Assembly: GCA_005281725.1 (NCBI GenBank)
Contig: SSBO01000012.1
Span: 18,493,293 to 18,557,292 of the forward strand
DNA: 64,000 nucleotides
Direction of reading: 5' to 3'
From: Wuchereria bancrofti
Taxonomy: Eukaryota > Nematoda > Chromadorea > Rhabditida > Onchocercidae
Position 1 is the first letter of the stretch. Every line of letters starts with the position of its first letter. This document shows positions 23,836 through 36,921 of this stretch, one piece after another. The position numbers and the translations under genes were made by a program. Below the pieces are notes generated by a model. It had not been told where the DNA came from and did not search any database. It saw nothing but the letters and a program-made list of their open reading frames with translations.

Positions 23836-26548
23836 TCATTTGTTTTTGTGAACATGCCTGAGCGTTGTTTCATCGTAATCACTGCATATTCCCATTTCCT
23901 TCGGTTCTTCCATAGAAATTGTGATATGTTTTCCGGTTAAAGAATTGGTTTGTTTCATTAAGCTGATCATAGATTTTGGTAATTTCTTACTTCTGAGAAT
24001 CGTTAGCTGCAAATAAATACTGTGCTAAGTGGATGTTGAAAGAATGAAGAAGCAAATTTGATAGACAAGTGTTGGTTTATTGTTAACCTTGGCAGTAAAG
24101 ACTATTTCTCCATTCGAGACTGACGCTGGTTTGTCTTTATTCGCAACTAAGTGCCTTAACGGTGGTTCATAATATCCGACACTTTCATCATTGGCAAAAC
24201 TCTGTAACATTATTTTTTTAATCTCGCAAAGCTCACAAACCTGTTTTTGCGCGATTTGTTGCACATCCTCAGGCATTTCAATATGCGGATCATCTTCAAC
24301 TCCTGTTTGAACCAATATCTGTATCTAAAAAATTTCTTTTGCTACAAAAATGCGAATATAAATAGGAATCTTTACTTAAAGAAAAGGTGTTATTTAAAGC
24401 TGTTTCTGACTAATTTCAAGAAAGAAACAAAGTGACTGCTTGCGTTTCTACTTAAAATTTAATCTGGCTTTTGTCAAAATCTTAAAACCTGCAAAACGAA
24501 GCCGGTGAAACTCTCTTTTGTTTATACAAAGGACGGTTGCATTGACTTCATCAGATTTAAACATTATAATAGATTTTTACAAAATCTTCCCAAAGCTGTT
24601 GTTTAGCTCTGCAATTATACCTGTCTCTTGGTATCAAAACCATGCCTTATCCAAAAGGCTAACATCGTTTTACTTGTAATGTATTCGCCGTTCACTTCCC
24701 TGCAATTTTTGTCAAATTAATTCTTGATATATTCTCTTAATCAACCCCTTCTTGTTTAATTATGTTCACTTCGCTCAGTTTAACAATAATTAATCGTCAA
24801 GGCGTTATTTATTACTATCGATTTTAATTTGCATTGGTTTCATTTAGTAAGACAAATCAATCTGGGCTTATATAATCTACAAAAATAAATCTGTTATAAA
24901 ATACCTAAATGGAATAGTTATGAGATGTTATCTTATGAAAAATTATCTTGTTAATTCTCATTTACGTAACTGATATGTCGCTTTGTTTTGTTTCATTGTT
25001 AATTAGCAGTAGGCAAATGACAAAGTTTTTTTCACTTATATAATTTACATAATTTTTCACCTTTTTTACAAGGTTGTAGTCTTAACTTTCAGTAGATGGA
25101 AAATTAACTTAATAATATCGCCAGGTCGAAGATGTACAGATGCTAAGCTTCCGGGTATGACGCCTGCCACTTGCAGTTGCTCTTTATTATCATATTTCAC
25201 AGATAGGCCAAGTTCCTGACTTAGATCCATATCCGGAAATGACTCTATTCGTATTTGCACCTGGAAACTTTTACTATCAAATGCTATTCAAATGAGCAAA
25301 GTATGATCCAGAATGTTGTGATTTTTCCTAAGACTTTTCACGGGAAACAAGAAATATCAGGACATCAGCAGTTTTTATTAAATTTTTATGTGGACTAGAA
25401 CGTTAACTTTATAAATATTATGAATAGCCTACCATATATACTTCAACAGCTCGCAATACTTTCAATGAGCTGCCCTTTTCAACAGTTAACGTTTCGACGG
25501 TAGTTATCATATGTTTGCAACATGAAAAACCGCATCGTTCCAGCGTAACTCTTGCATTCTAATAAAATAGTAAGCATTCTAATTTAAGAGAATAATAGTT
25601 CAATCACGACACCTTTCACTCTTTCGAAAGAAGCATCAGTAAACCAAGAATAGGCAGGCTACATTGAACAATAAAGTCACGAGAAAATTTAAATTAATAT
25701 CAAAAAACTTAACTAATATCAAAAAAACGAAATAATTAGCTCCATTTGCAGTAAAAATATACATTTAATAAGTAAATGAAATCTATGATATCATTTTTAT
25801 GAATTCTAATAGTATACATACTTTCCCTGGCTTGGAAAGTTGTTCATTCAGATCCTTAACTGTTAGTAATTTTTCGTGGTTTATCGCAATGATTTTATCG
25901 CCCACGCCCACTTGTCCAACTGATGAGCCACGTGACTCCACCAGTGTTACCTGCATTTCAACATGTCGTAATTGAAAAAGACAGAATATGTGTTTGGACA
26001 AATGAATTCCCAGAAGATAATAGTGGTAAAGGTGTAAATAATCAGAAATAACTACAATTATTAAAAATAATCATAGCATTTATCCTTAGAACGACTATGA
26101 TTACCTTATTTTATTCTTAAATATACTCAAAGTAAAGCCAGCTATAAAGCCTTAATGAAAGGACCTCAAAATGCAGCGATATACGCCCGATAATTCATGA
26201 ATAAAGTAGTGTCTAATTTTGATAGTTATTTCTCTTTTCATTTTCAGTCTCTTCCTGTTTTACTTAGTCAATTATGCTTCAAATTCTTAGCCACTCTAAC
26301 CTAATATTTATGTAGCAAATAAGTTCAGTTGTACAACTTCTAGACAGCAAATGCTTTCAGCACTATGGGCACACCAAAATTTCAGTATTTCCCGCTCTAA
26401 TCCATTTCCGAGATTGAAAAAGAGAATGATATATAACCAATTAATATTCAATGTTTCACAAGCGATTTTTTTGCATGATCGAGAAACCTACCCTCAGGTC
26501 ACCTTTGTTGATTCTTAAGCCAAAAGGTTTCTTTAAAATCACTGTTAC
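23836..26548 (-). CDS. Tandem-PDZ domain protein B (5' end not found)
   Basis: Eight phase-consistent exons in transcript order: 26548-26492 (57 nt), 25950-25822 (129), 25558-25442 (117), 25260-25109 (152), 24699-24621 (79), 24324-24241 (84), 24201-24088 (114), 24006-23836 (171, stop TGA). These give 300 aa. PDZ1 has the loop KPFGLRI and VGDKIIAINHEKL, and ends NARVTLER. PDZ2 has ELGLSVKYDN, VAGVIPGSLASVHLRPGDII, KEVNGEYI and IQILVQTG. An EMPEDVQQIAQKQ segment follows, and the C-terminus is Lys-rich with no further domain. It is likely an adaptor or scaffold binding C-terminal peptides. Only the first coding exon(s), ending in phase 0 upstream of 26548, are missing. It converges with RPL10 (358 bases between stops). 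It is a paralogue of PDZ gene A. Confidence 0.87.
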
Positions 26549-27733
26549 CTGAAATTGATTGTATCACCTAAATACTTATTCAATTCATTAATCCAAATCA
26601 AGCCATCATACTTTAGATAGAGCAGTAAGGTTAATAGTGGATAATAAAGATAAAGTTAGCAAGTAATCAAATGAAGAGAGTTCAAATGAGTTGTGAAGTA
26701 AGCGCACCGCTATTTTAGTAGGAAAATTGTTGGCCCTTTTATTTCCTTTGCATGATTTCTGTCGTAATGATGATCTTGGCATGTTGTTTCCTTTTTAATA
26801 CAGCAATGATAAATAGACCGCTTTACAATGCTCAGCGAATAAAACTGAAAACAAAGTGCTTATTTATTATTCAGTTATATTTTTAATATTGTGAATGACT
26901 CATTCTTTTTTCCTATAAAACGAACGAAGTGTCAATTTGTATAATTTCATCTCGACTTAATATCTGTGTCAGCGATGAATGTCATAAAGTGTGGTTGTGA
27001 AACGAAGATGTAAAATGACTAGCTGATCCCTTTATCGAACCGTTTGTCATTGCATTCTTTTGACCTTTACAAGTTATAAATACAAAAAGAGGAGTAGCAT
27101 ACCAATTTCCTTTCACTAGTGATTCTTCAAGAAAGCTTCCATTAGATCTCTACGATACAATACAGCAATCCATTTCCACATATTTTTGCGTAAAGGTTCT
27201 GCAGCAGTTGTACTGACTTTATTATAAATGATATAAAATTGTAAAAGTTTGCAATTGAGAATAAGAATTTTATGAAAGCAGATGATCAAAATCCGTTGCT
27301 TAGCATTATTTCAAAAAGTTAAGCCAAATTTTTTAATTGGATTTTGTTCGTTCCATTAATAATTGGATGAATTCAAGTATGCAGGAATGGCAGGTATTAT
27401 GAGCCTCATTTGATGTAATTATTATCTGGAATACTAAAATTATCTGTTATTAATAATAGGAATAACTAAGTTTCAAAATCAAAATTCGCTTCATTACAGA
27501 TAAAAGTGGAACTGAAGTGGTTAACTAACTGCTTTTAATTTTATTCCTTTAATGAAACTCCCATAGATAAGTATCTTACAATTATCACTGATATGAAAGT
27601 TATTGCAAGCAGGTCGTTGTATGTTGTTTATGTTTACTTGCTTTCACATTCCTTTTTATTCATACAAGCTTGAAAAGGACATTTCTACCAATCAGATATT
27701 ATTGTTCGCATACCACTAATTGTTCTACAAGTG
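26549..27733. other. Intergenic stretch upstream of PDZ gene B
   Basis: AT-rich, about 1.2 kb. It should contain the promoter and the short first exon of PDZ gene B, which I could not pick out with confidence. Confidence 0.4.
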
Positions 27734-28636
27734 TCACATTATAGAATTAGTTCTCGAATCTCTCGCCGCCATTCTGGAAATTCATAAATGTCAACCAATG
27801 GAATAACTTAAGTTTATTCTAATTCTTTGCTTCCTGTATACACTAATGTTTCATATGACAAATAGATCATACTTATTAGTCAAAAGTCACAAATTGCTGC
27901 AACCGTCAACTCCACTATCGCTATCAGTGAATGTCTCCTCTTGCCCCTCTCACGTTACTACACTCTTTTCCTTTTGTTCACGATTTCCTGCGGCCGAGAG
28001 AGTGACGCATCATCATTTCGTTGGGCGGGTGTTTCACGTTTGGGTATAAGGATTGTTGTAAGGACGTGTTTTCAGTTATGCGGGTGTAATAATTATGGAT
28101 ATGGTTATCCTGTTCATTACATCCAACGCTGACAGTCACTTTATCATCCTCACGACAAAAGCGCTCACATCGCGCCATTTCTTCAAAAGATACAGTGTGG
28201 GAGATCTGGAGAGGACTCGTCTTTTACTTAAAATATAGTGCTGTCATAACGCCGTTTTCGAGCTCTAATTGTTGTTGCGAATACACTGTTCCCATTCGAG
28301 TTGTTTCCTCAAACTTGAACAAATGCTCAGTAGCGCACTTTTACTAAGAAACTTTCCAACATCTTTCCTTCTTGATACTTCCATATACCATTTTGCTATA
28401 ATCACTGATAAGTCACTAGTATTTTCATCATATTCGTGACACATTCATCATGTACTATCATTTGATGTCTTTTCAGTACGTAACGCCTGATATTATACCA
28501 AAGAATTTATACTTTAAAGACTATATCCTAATTATAAACAGTTTATTCCTTCCTCATCAGTGCTTTTCCATATATTTTTGCAACTTTCCAAGATAAATCA
28601 ACTCAGTTTGTTTTGGATCAGATCGGTGAATTAATA

Positions 28637-31600
28637 ATGAATATCGATTCCACAAAGGTACATTTTTCTTTGTTTTTCAAATTTATTAAGAATCCTACTT
28701 TAAATGTATGTGCCATATTAGGTGGAGTATACATATAGATTAATATTTAAGGACGTTGCCGTTGAGGAAGATGTGGGAATAAATGAAACTGATGGAAACG
28801 GAAGAAAAAATAAAGACATGGAGAAAGACAGCGATGAGGACGAACTGGATGATGATGAATTTGAAGTGGATCGCATCCTGAACGTTGCTGCAATAGATGG
28901 AGAAGTGAAATATCAGGTAGCAGTTAAGCTTTGCTTCTCGTAAATTCGGTTAAGTCGGTTTTGAAATTCCAATTCACAACGATGATAGCATCGGTTTCGT
29001 CTTCATTGTCTTTTTTCAACTTTTTTTAGATACGATGGAAGGGTTATGGATCAGGTGAGGACTCTTGGGAACCTGAGTGGAATTTGGAAACAGCACAGCT
29101 AATCCTTGATGAATACATTGCAAGTCATCAGGATGAGGTGAAGAAAGCTCAAAATTCAGTCTTGACTCTGAAAAAGTTAAGAAAGCGATATGGAAGACAA
29201 ATGAAACTACAAAATAAAGTAAATTGTTTTATAGTAAAACAGAGAAGTGTGTTCTATCACCGCTATCGCTTTTGAATTCCTATTTAGATTTAAGAAAATT
29301 TGGATATCAAGATTCTGTATCCACTTTCATTTTTCCTACTTAATCACTTGTTCATTAAGATGGAATAACTTGTTGAAATATGTGATGTGCTACTAGTTTC
29401 AAGTGGTATTTATTATAGAGAAATAAGAAATTAAGACAAAGCTCTAGCTCGGAATACTCAGAAACCAATAAGACACTGAATGTTCGGACTAGGAGAAAGG
29501 TAAAAATGGAGTATGGTGATAATATTAGGAACAGGAATAACAGTGACAGTGATGAGGATTATGAAGAAGTTTTCAAGAAGCGCGAAAGGTAATTTTAATA
29601 ATCAACCCACTTTTGCGAGGCAAAAAATTTTGTTTTTTAGGGAGCGGAATTTCTTTCTTTCTTTTTTAGGGAACGAAAGAAGAAAAAAATTTCCTCAATT
29701 TGGAAAATTTAGAAATAAAATTTTATTTGTTACCTACATATTACCTCAAATTAGTTCTTGATTTCTTTGGTGGTAATTAAATATGCATCTTGGCTGTAAT
29801 TTTATCCATAAATTTCTACAATTGATTACAAGGAACTTCTCATTTTATGCATAATTTCAGTAGACATCGAACAGCACATACTAAATTGGAAAGAACTAAA
29901 ATTGTGTCCTTATCAAAGGATAAACAAGACAAACCACTAACCAAGGTCTGCATTTTCCGAGCATATATATTTAAATTGTCACTTTATCGAGTAGGATAAC
30001 ATCTCAATAAATTCAGGTTTTAAGTCTGTTTGCAACTAAAGCTGAAATACAACATCGCAAGATTTCGTATGTGCTAGAAGAATTTTTTCGCTCCAATTTA
30101 ATTTTAATTACGAAAATCTGAGAATTGAAAAATACCGATCATCCTCAAATTTTAGGATTTATCTCCAAAAAAGGCCAAAAATGCTTGGCTTTATGATGAT
30201 GTCGAAGATGCAGATTCCGACGCTTCAGAGGGCAGTGGAAGAGTGAGAAAAAGCGGTTTGTTTATTTGCCAATTGTAATTCATTAATAAGTGGTTCTTGA
30301 CTCTCTCATATCTTATCTGTTGTGTTTGTGACTTCAATTCAAGAAATTCAGATATTAACAAATAACACTTTTTCTTTAATTTGAGAGCTTTTTATTTTTC
30401 TTGATTGATCTTTTTCAACTCAAAAATACCCTTTTTAGATGTTTTTCTAGGTAATGAAAAAGGGAATAATCACTTGAAAGAAAATGCTGCCACGGAAAAA
30501 AATAACGTGTCAATGGCAACAGCTGAAAAGCAGTGTGAAAGTAATTTGAATGAAAAAGTCATGATTTTGATGAATGACAAGAAACAAAAAGGGAAGGGAG
30601 AGACTCCTGCAAAGGTAACCATGATGTGAAAAGATCTATTATCTAGAGGACTGTGCTTAATCTTCCATTGTGTCTTTTGTTCTTATTAGTACTAAATCGT
30701 ATAATATTAATTATCATTTACATTTCTCTGGAGGGTCCATTCTTTAAGATATTTATGTAAGGATAACTTACTACCTGTAAGAGCTGTGATAAAAACGTGG
30801 TCACCTTAACTATGTTTTGTGATATTTAATATATTCAGTGATGTTTTCAGGTTGATGTATTGGAAAAAAGTATGTGAAAAAAATCAGTGTTCAATAAGTT
30901 TATTTTTTTGCTTAATTCTGAACACGATTTTATTAAATAGAATGCCAGTTCCTGTTAAAACTTCTGTTTCATAGTTCTTTTTTTTTTGAATTTCTATCCG
31001 AAGCAACTGAAAAATTAGAATCATCAGTCATTTTACTCATTTCAGTTAACTGTTAGATATCACTCATCTAGTGATTTTGTGATTTCATTTAAGATTTCTT
31101 CATATTTGGAGTCATTTTCATATTGCAGTATATTTAGATTGCAACGTTGCATTCTGTTAGAAATTAGTTTAATCGTTACGATTAGTTGGGAAGAATATTA
31201 CTACTAGAGATCTTCGCAATAGTAATGATATGTTAGTTTTTTAGACTACGAACCAAAAGTGGAATTTATTGGTATCGTTCAGTGTCAAGGCGGTGCAATT
31301 AAGGTAGTCTATACAGAAAAAGATGAGGCGAAGGCACATGTTGTATCTGTGAGAGGTAAATTTGTTAAATTTCACTGCATTTATTATGAATTTCAAGTAG
31401 ATTATCAGGCTTTTCCAACTAACAGTAAAAGTTCCACTTATCAACATGACTGTATAATGCTGCTTGGAAATTTGTGAAATCTGTTTAACTGAGAATAATT
31501 CACGTTTGTTTCAATTTATCTTAAATAGTGTTATACATTTATATTGGTCGAGTAACAGCTCTGCGTTAATGAACTTAAAAGATGTTAACAGTCTTGTTTA

Positions 31601-32352
31601 ATAATATTAAGTTTAGTTTACTTCAAAATTTTAGGACACTGAATTGCATGGATTGTTTTTTCTATGATAACTGTCTAAAAACCGATTTGAACATGTCTAG
31701 CAGTTCACATTTCTCAGGAATACATGAATAGAAAATATAGATGCACTGCTTATCTTGTGCTTGTTTTGTTTCAGAGGCTTTCGAAATAGATGGCTTTGGC
31801 TTGGTGCAATATTTTATTAGCCGATGCGAATTTGGTGAACCGAAGGGTAGTAACGTATAATGATGTAGTTTAAACTGTTGGCAAGTTTAATCTTTTGTTT
31901 GTAAAATATGTATATTCAGTGACCTCATTTCCACTTTTGCTGCCAACAATTTTTAACAGCATTATTTTTAAGATTTCCCTTAATGAATGATAAAGTACTC
32001 TTTTTTTATTGATATTATACTCAGGCGCTTCTCGATGCAAAATAGCTTTTCCTTTTCCGATTTTTCTTACCTCCAATTTTTAAGCGAATCTCATAACAGT
32101 TGAAGTCTAGTTTTCAGTTTTTTCATTTAAGGCCAATTTAGAGTGTTTTTATTCCCATAATTGGGGACGCTGCAGTAGTTAGTTGCTTATATATTTTAAC
32201 ATTAAGATTTACATTCATTTGTACTAACTGCTTTTTACTTTAAACCTGTTTTATCACATTTCCTCTATTTTACAGCATGCAGTTATGAACTGTCTACTCC
32301 ACTTCTTCCTCAAAGAGCCAAGTTGACAAAACTGCAGGTGCATTTGACTTAG
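28637..32352 (+). CDS. HP1-like chromodomain/chromoshadow protein, intact copy A
   Basis: Eleven phase-consistent exons: 28637-28657, 28722-28916, 29030-29218, 29419-29588, 29861-29945, 30156-30255, 30451-30614, 30851-30869, 31245-31355, 31775-31846, 32276-32352. They give 400 aa. An acidic stretch (DSDEDELDDDE) leads into a chromodomain with FEVDRIL, the cage residues of IRWKGYG, and EDSWEPEWNLETAQLI. A long basic and acidic hinge of about 200 residues follows (KLRKRYGRQMK, TRRK, LSPKKAKNAWLYDDVEDADS). The C-terminus resembles a chromoshadow domain (VEFIGIVQCQGGAIKVVYTE, then EAFEIDGFGLVQYFISRCEF). HP1 proteins bind methylated histone H3 and dimerise through the shadow domain. The hinge is longer than in typical HP1. 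The exon could start earlier, since the frame is open back to an acceptor near 28560. Splicing at 32338 would change the last residues. Confidence 0.85.
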
Positions 32353-34988
32353 ACACACTTTTGCAATATATGTTTTATTCGTTAAATGGCTTTCTTCAAA
32401 TTTTTAATCCTAAACTCACTGAACTGCTAAAAATTTGCTTGATTAATGAAAACAACTTTGAATTAATGGAGATATTTAAAAGATCTCTCGTTGTGAATGT
32501 AATTAATTGCTGCTAGTTTTCCTTTTTGTATGTTAAAGTGAAATAATATTTATTTTATTAGTCTTGATGGTACTTTGCCTTTTTCTGAAAGGTCATTTTT
32601 TGAAGATTGCAAAGCGGAGAGCGCATTCAACATTACACATCATTATACAAATTTAACATGCATGTGCCCAGCAAATTGCCATCCACACCTCCTTAAAAGT
32701 CCTTGAAATCCATATCATAGCATCCAATCCACGAAAAGTGACACAAATTCTTAATCTACTTCCTTTGAATTCACCACGATTGTTTTCCGGCAGTAACATT
32801 TCCAGTTAAATTTCGGTTTTTCCTGATTAGAAATGTCCATACTCCTTGCTAGGCGGTCATTTTTAATTTCTGTCAATCGTTTTTGTGCTTGCTTATTTAC
32901 TTTTGTTTTTCTTTATCCTTCAAATTTTATTGTTGATTGAGAAATTTCTGTGCATTTCGTGAACATGTTAGATTTCACATGTAATCTTTGACGAACGAAT
33001 AAATCTCTGAGTTCATCACCGAAAAGTTAATTTCTGAGTACACTTATTAGTTCTGTTCTACATACGTAACACATATTCAGATTTCTAGACCAGTCTGCTT
33101 CACTTTTGTAACGTAACTGTAGTTATCAGCTGCTAAAGGCCTCTTCAATCTACTTCGATAGGCATCTATCAATTTGTCCAGCCTAATCTAAAGATGTTTT
33201 ATTTTTATGGCGTAGAAAATTCAGTTTAGTAACGGATAGGGATAACAAAAACAGAAGTTCTAGGAAAATAATTACGAGTTCTTATACAAATAGCCAATAA
33301 TTCTTGTCCACTAGTGGTATAATTTTAGAAATGTTGGGCTTAAGCTGAAATTAAAATATATTTACAGTGGAGTGGGGAAAGAACCTCCTTTTCCATATTT
33401 TTTTTTTGCAGAAAGGTACGTATGAAGCTTTAAATTATTATGCTCAATCTCATCCATCATCACGAAGGTTTGAGCCGAAAGATCAAATATGCACTTTAAT
33501 ATTTCCTTTTACGGAACAAGGATGATTGCTTCTAAAGATCGAACGAACAACGATTTTCTAATTCTCCGAACCGCTTCAGACCTTCGCAGTATATCCATTT
33601 TGAAACTCTTTTTAATTCACTTAAAAGGCTGAATTTACGATTACTTTCTAAGTTTCTTCAATTAACTACTCACATATCAGTGTCAGTGAAAATTAAGTAT
33701 GGAACGAAGCTCAAAATATTTGGAAAATAGCCCCAACTTACTTTATCAATACAACAGTCTGGGATTAACTGCTACGCATCTTTTCCTGTTTACGGTTTTC
33801 CGGTTAAGGCAGGAATGCAAAGATTAGTTATATTCTATTCTGTTTTCCGTGGATCATAGGTTTTATCAGTCAGTGAAAGATGAGTTTCGTGATTTTTGTT
33901 TGGTTCTTTTAAGATATTGGGTCTTAATCCTTATTTCCTAATAGGGCTTCACACTAAACATAAATGCTTGCTTAGTCCAAAGGCTCTTTAAATCCTGAAG
34001 TTTAATTAAAAAGTCAGCAAAGTGATTTCCTTCTAGTATTATCATTATATGCTGGTAAAGAAACAAACTCTGCAACAAAATATTGAAATGAGAGATTATT
34101 TAGGACTATTGTAAAATTTGTAATGGAAGGTAAGTATTACAAATTAGACTATTAATGTCTGTGTTTATTTGTAAAATAATAATTGGAATTAACAATTACC
34201 TTAGTATTTACTGGTTATTGTAAATTTAGAAGAGTTTAATAACTGAATGCTGCCAGTTCTACTGTAATTGAAGAAGTAAAATGGATTTCATTTGGCGCTA
34301 GTTGCTACTAATAGAGAAAGTAACGGAGGATTGGTTTTGACCTGCTTATTTCAGATTATAGAAAATTTATAAGGTTCAAACTAGTTAGTATACTTCAACT
34401 TCAATTCCAAATTTGCTCATGCTAAATATGTAAACTTCCTTTTTCAAGCTGATACTAAATTTTATAAAATGTTTCGCAGAGTTTTACAAATAAACAAAAA
34501 GCATAAATGGAAGAATGAAAAGAAAAAATCGAAATTTGAAATTACTAGGAACTAAGGAACAGTGTGTAATAATTGCCCCCAATTACTCCTCCGATGATTT
34601 AGTTCATAATAGCAAAATAGCTAAACACAGAGAACACTTACTTAACTTTTATCGGATAACTTCCATAATCAAAAACAAACTTCTAGATGCGATGAAAATT
34701 GGTATTATCGGAAGGATATAAAAAAATCAATGAAGTATCTTTAAATCTTTCTATAATTAGAAGTTGCTTATCGAAAAATGTCTTAAAATTGAATAAACAG
34801 CATGATATTTCACATAGGTAAAAAAGAATTCAAGCGTAAATTAAGCCAAAATTAGGCACCCTAGAAAATTTTGACAGTGACACCGTAATCAATGAATCAA
34901 TGCTATTTCTATGATCTAATTAGTGACTTTTAAATCTTTTCAACATGTTGGCATCATAGTTTCCTTTGTTTGCCTGCTTATTCGCAAT
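32353..34988. other. Non-coding stretch between HP1-like copy A and the Cys gene
   Basis: AT-rich, no defensible exon. An open frame at 34515-34721 and the next 100 bases match a longer open stretch in copy B (41.8-42.3 kb). In copy A the frame carries a stop and ends at an indel. Confidence 0.5.
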
Positions 34989-35739
34989 TCATTGATTTAT
35001 TTCAATTTATTTCGGTAAGCAAGTAAACAAAAATCCTAATGCGCAACCATTACTGTCACGATCCGATACCTGCAATTAATTAAATTTTTTCGCTAATTCA
35101 TGCGACGGAATTCCTACTAATCTTTTGTACCGTCGTTTCTTTGTAGTAGATGAATGTGAAATTAATTTTAATCATTGAACTAACCACATATGTACAACGA
35201 CATCTGCCATCGGCTGAAATGCCAGGCTGTTCCAAAACACATGTTTTGTCGGTAACTAGTGAAGGCTGACCATCGTTTTTAGGTGTTAGTACTTTGCAGT
35301 TGAATGTTGGGCCTAAAAATACAATCATTCTTCACAATTTTTCATCGCTGAACTGACAACAAGCGTTATATCAAAGCGGAAAAATGTTACAACGCTTATG
35401 GACCACACATTATCTTCTCAGGTACAGTTTATAAATCATTTGTATGAGTTGTATCGATTAACGAATGCTTTTCTATTTTGAGATCGAAGCAAACTTCAAT
35501 CTTTTTTATAATAGTCAATAATCAAAATGAAATAAATTGAAATAGTTAAACCTAAGTATGGGCCACTGCCGGTGTGTATAACTAACGGTTTAGCTAACAC
35601 ATGTGACTGAATAGATCGAATAGCAGTATTACTGTTGATGTTTCTTTTACTGTTGAACTGTTTCACCAATTTGGATCCTATAACTACTCCATCCAAGGAT
35701 GAGTGAGGTCCGGATAAACGTCGTGTAAAACCGTCCAGC
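34989..35739 (-). CDS. Small cysteine-containing protein, 3' exons, copy A
   Basis: Three phase-consistent exons: 35739-35552, 35312-35185, 35069-35007 (stop TAA at 35007-35009), encoding the last 126 residues or so of a protein I do not recognise. The order is a basic Ser/Asn-rich part (FTRRLSGPHSSLDG, NSKRNINSNTAIRS), then a Cys-bearing end: FNCKVLTPK, DKTCVLEQPG, GRCRCTYV, NGCALGFLFTCLPK. Seven cysteines within about 60 residues, with the CRC and final C-x8-C spacing, suggest a small disulphide-bonded extracellular domain. The 5' exon (a signal peptide would be expected) was not found before the contig join at 36013. The same exons recur in copy B at 43215-43947. Confidence 0.6.
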
Positions 35740-36921
35740 CTATACATATACAAATATTTTAGATTTTTATTTCATTTTTTATTTACAATAATTTACATAC
35801 AAAAAAAGTTTTAAAAAGCTGAAAGATTATTCAAGTAAAATTAAAGATTCTAACAGGGATAATAATTTGTTTCCCAAAAGAAGGGGAAGACGAATGAGAA
35901 ATGTGTAATTATAAGTGGATAATGATGAATATTTGTATTCAGAAACTTGCAAAGGAAATAAATAAGCATATTTAAGTTTTCCAAAAGTGAACAGTAGAAG
36001 GATGTTATCACANTCACATTATAGAATTAGTTCTCGAATCTCTCGCCGCCATTCTGGAAATTCATAAATGTCAACCAATGGAATAACTTAAGTTTATTCT
36101 AATTCTTTGCTTCCTGTATACACTAATGTTTCATATGACAAAAAGACCATACTTATTAGCCAAAGTCACAAATTGCTGCAACCGTCAACTCCACTATCGC
36201 TATCAGTGAATGTCTCCTCTTGCCTCTCTCACGTTACTACACTCTTTTCCTTTTGTTCACGATTTCCTGAGACAGTGACGCATCATCATTTCGTTGGGCA
36301 GGTGGGTGTTTCACGTTTGGATATAAGGATGTTGTAAGGACGTGTTTTCAGTTATGCGGGCGTAATAATTGTGAACAGTAGAGTTGTCCTATTCATTACA
36401 TCCAGCGCTGACAGTCACTTTATCATACGACAAAAACGCTCACATTGCGCCATTTCTTTAAAAGTGTCTTTAAAAGATGCAGTGTGGGAGGGAGATCTGG
36501 AGAAGACTCGTCTTTTACTTAAAATATTGCGCTGTCATAATTAACGCCGTTTTCGAGCTCTAATTGTTGTTGCGAATACACTGTTCCATTCGAGTTGTTT
36601 CCTCAAACTTGAGCAAATGCTCAGTAGCACGAAGAAACTTTCCAACATCTTTCCTTCTTGACACTTCCATATACCATTTTGCTACATCATTGATAAGTCA
36701 CTAGTATTTTAATCATATTCGTAACACATTCATCATGTACTATCACTCGATGTCTTTTCAGTACGTAACGCCTGATATTGTACCAAAGAATTTATACTTT
36801 AAAGATTATATCTTAATTATAAACAGTTTATTCCTTCCTCATAAGTGCTTTTCCATATATTTTTGCAACTTTCCAAGATAAATCAACTCAGCTTGTTTTG
36901 GATCAGATCGGTGAATTAATA

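Larger units (their letters stand above)
27734..36012. repeat. 8.2-kb duplicated segment 2, copy A
   Basis: Nearly the whole interval recurs at 36014-44223 with scattered substitutions and several large indels. It starts TCACATTATAGAATTAG and ends GATGTTATCACA at the single N (36013). It carries an intact HP1-like gene and the 3' part of a minus-strand gene. Compared with copy B it lacks about 0.8 kb near 34816 and about 0.18 kb near 34110. Confidence 0.95.
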
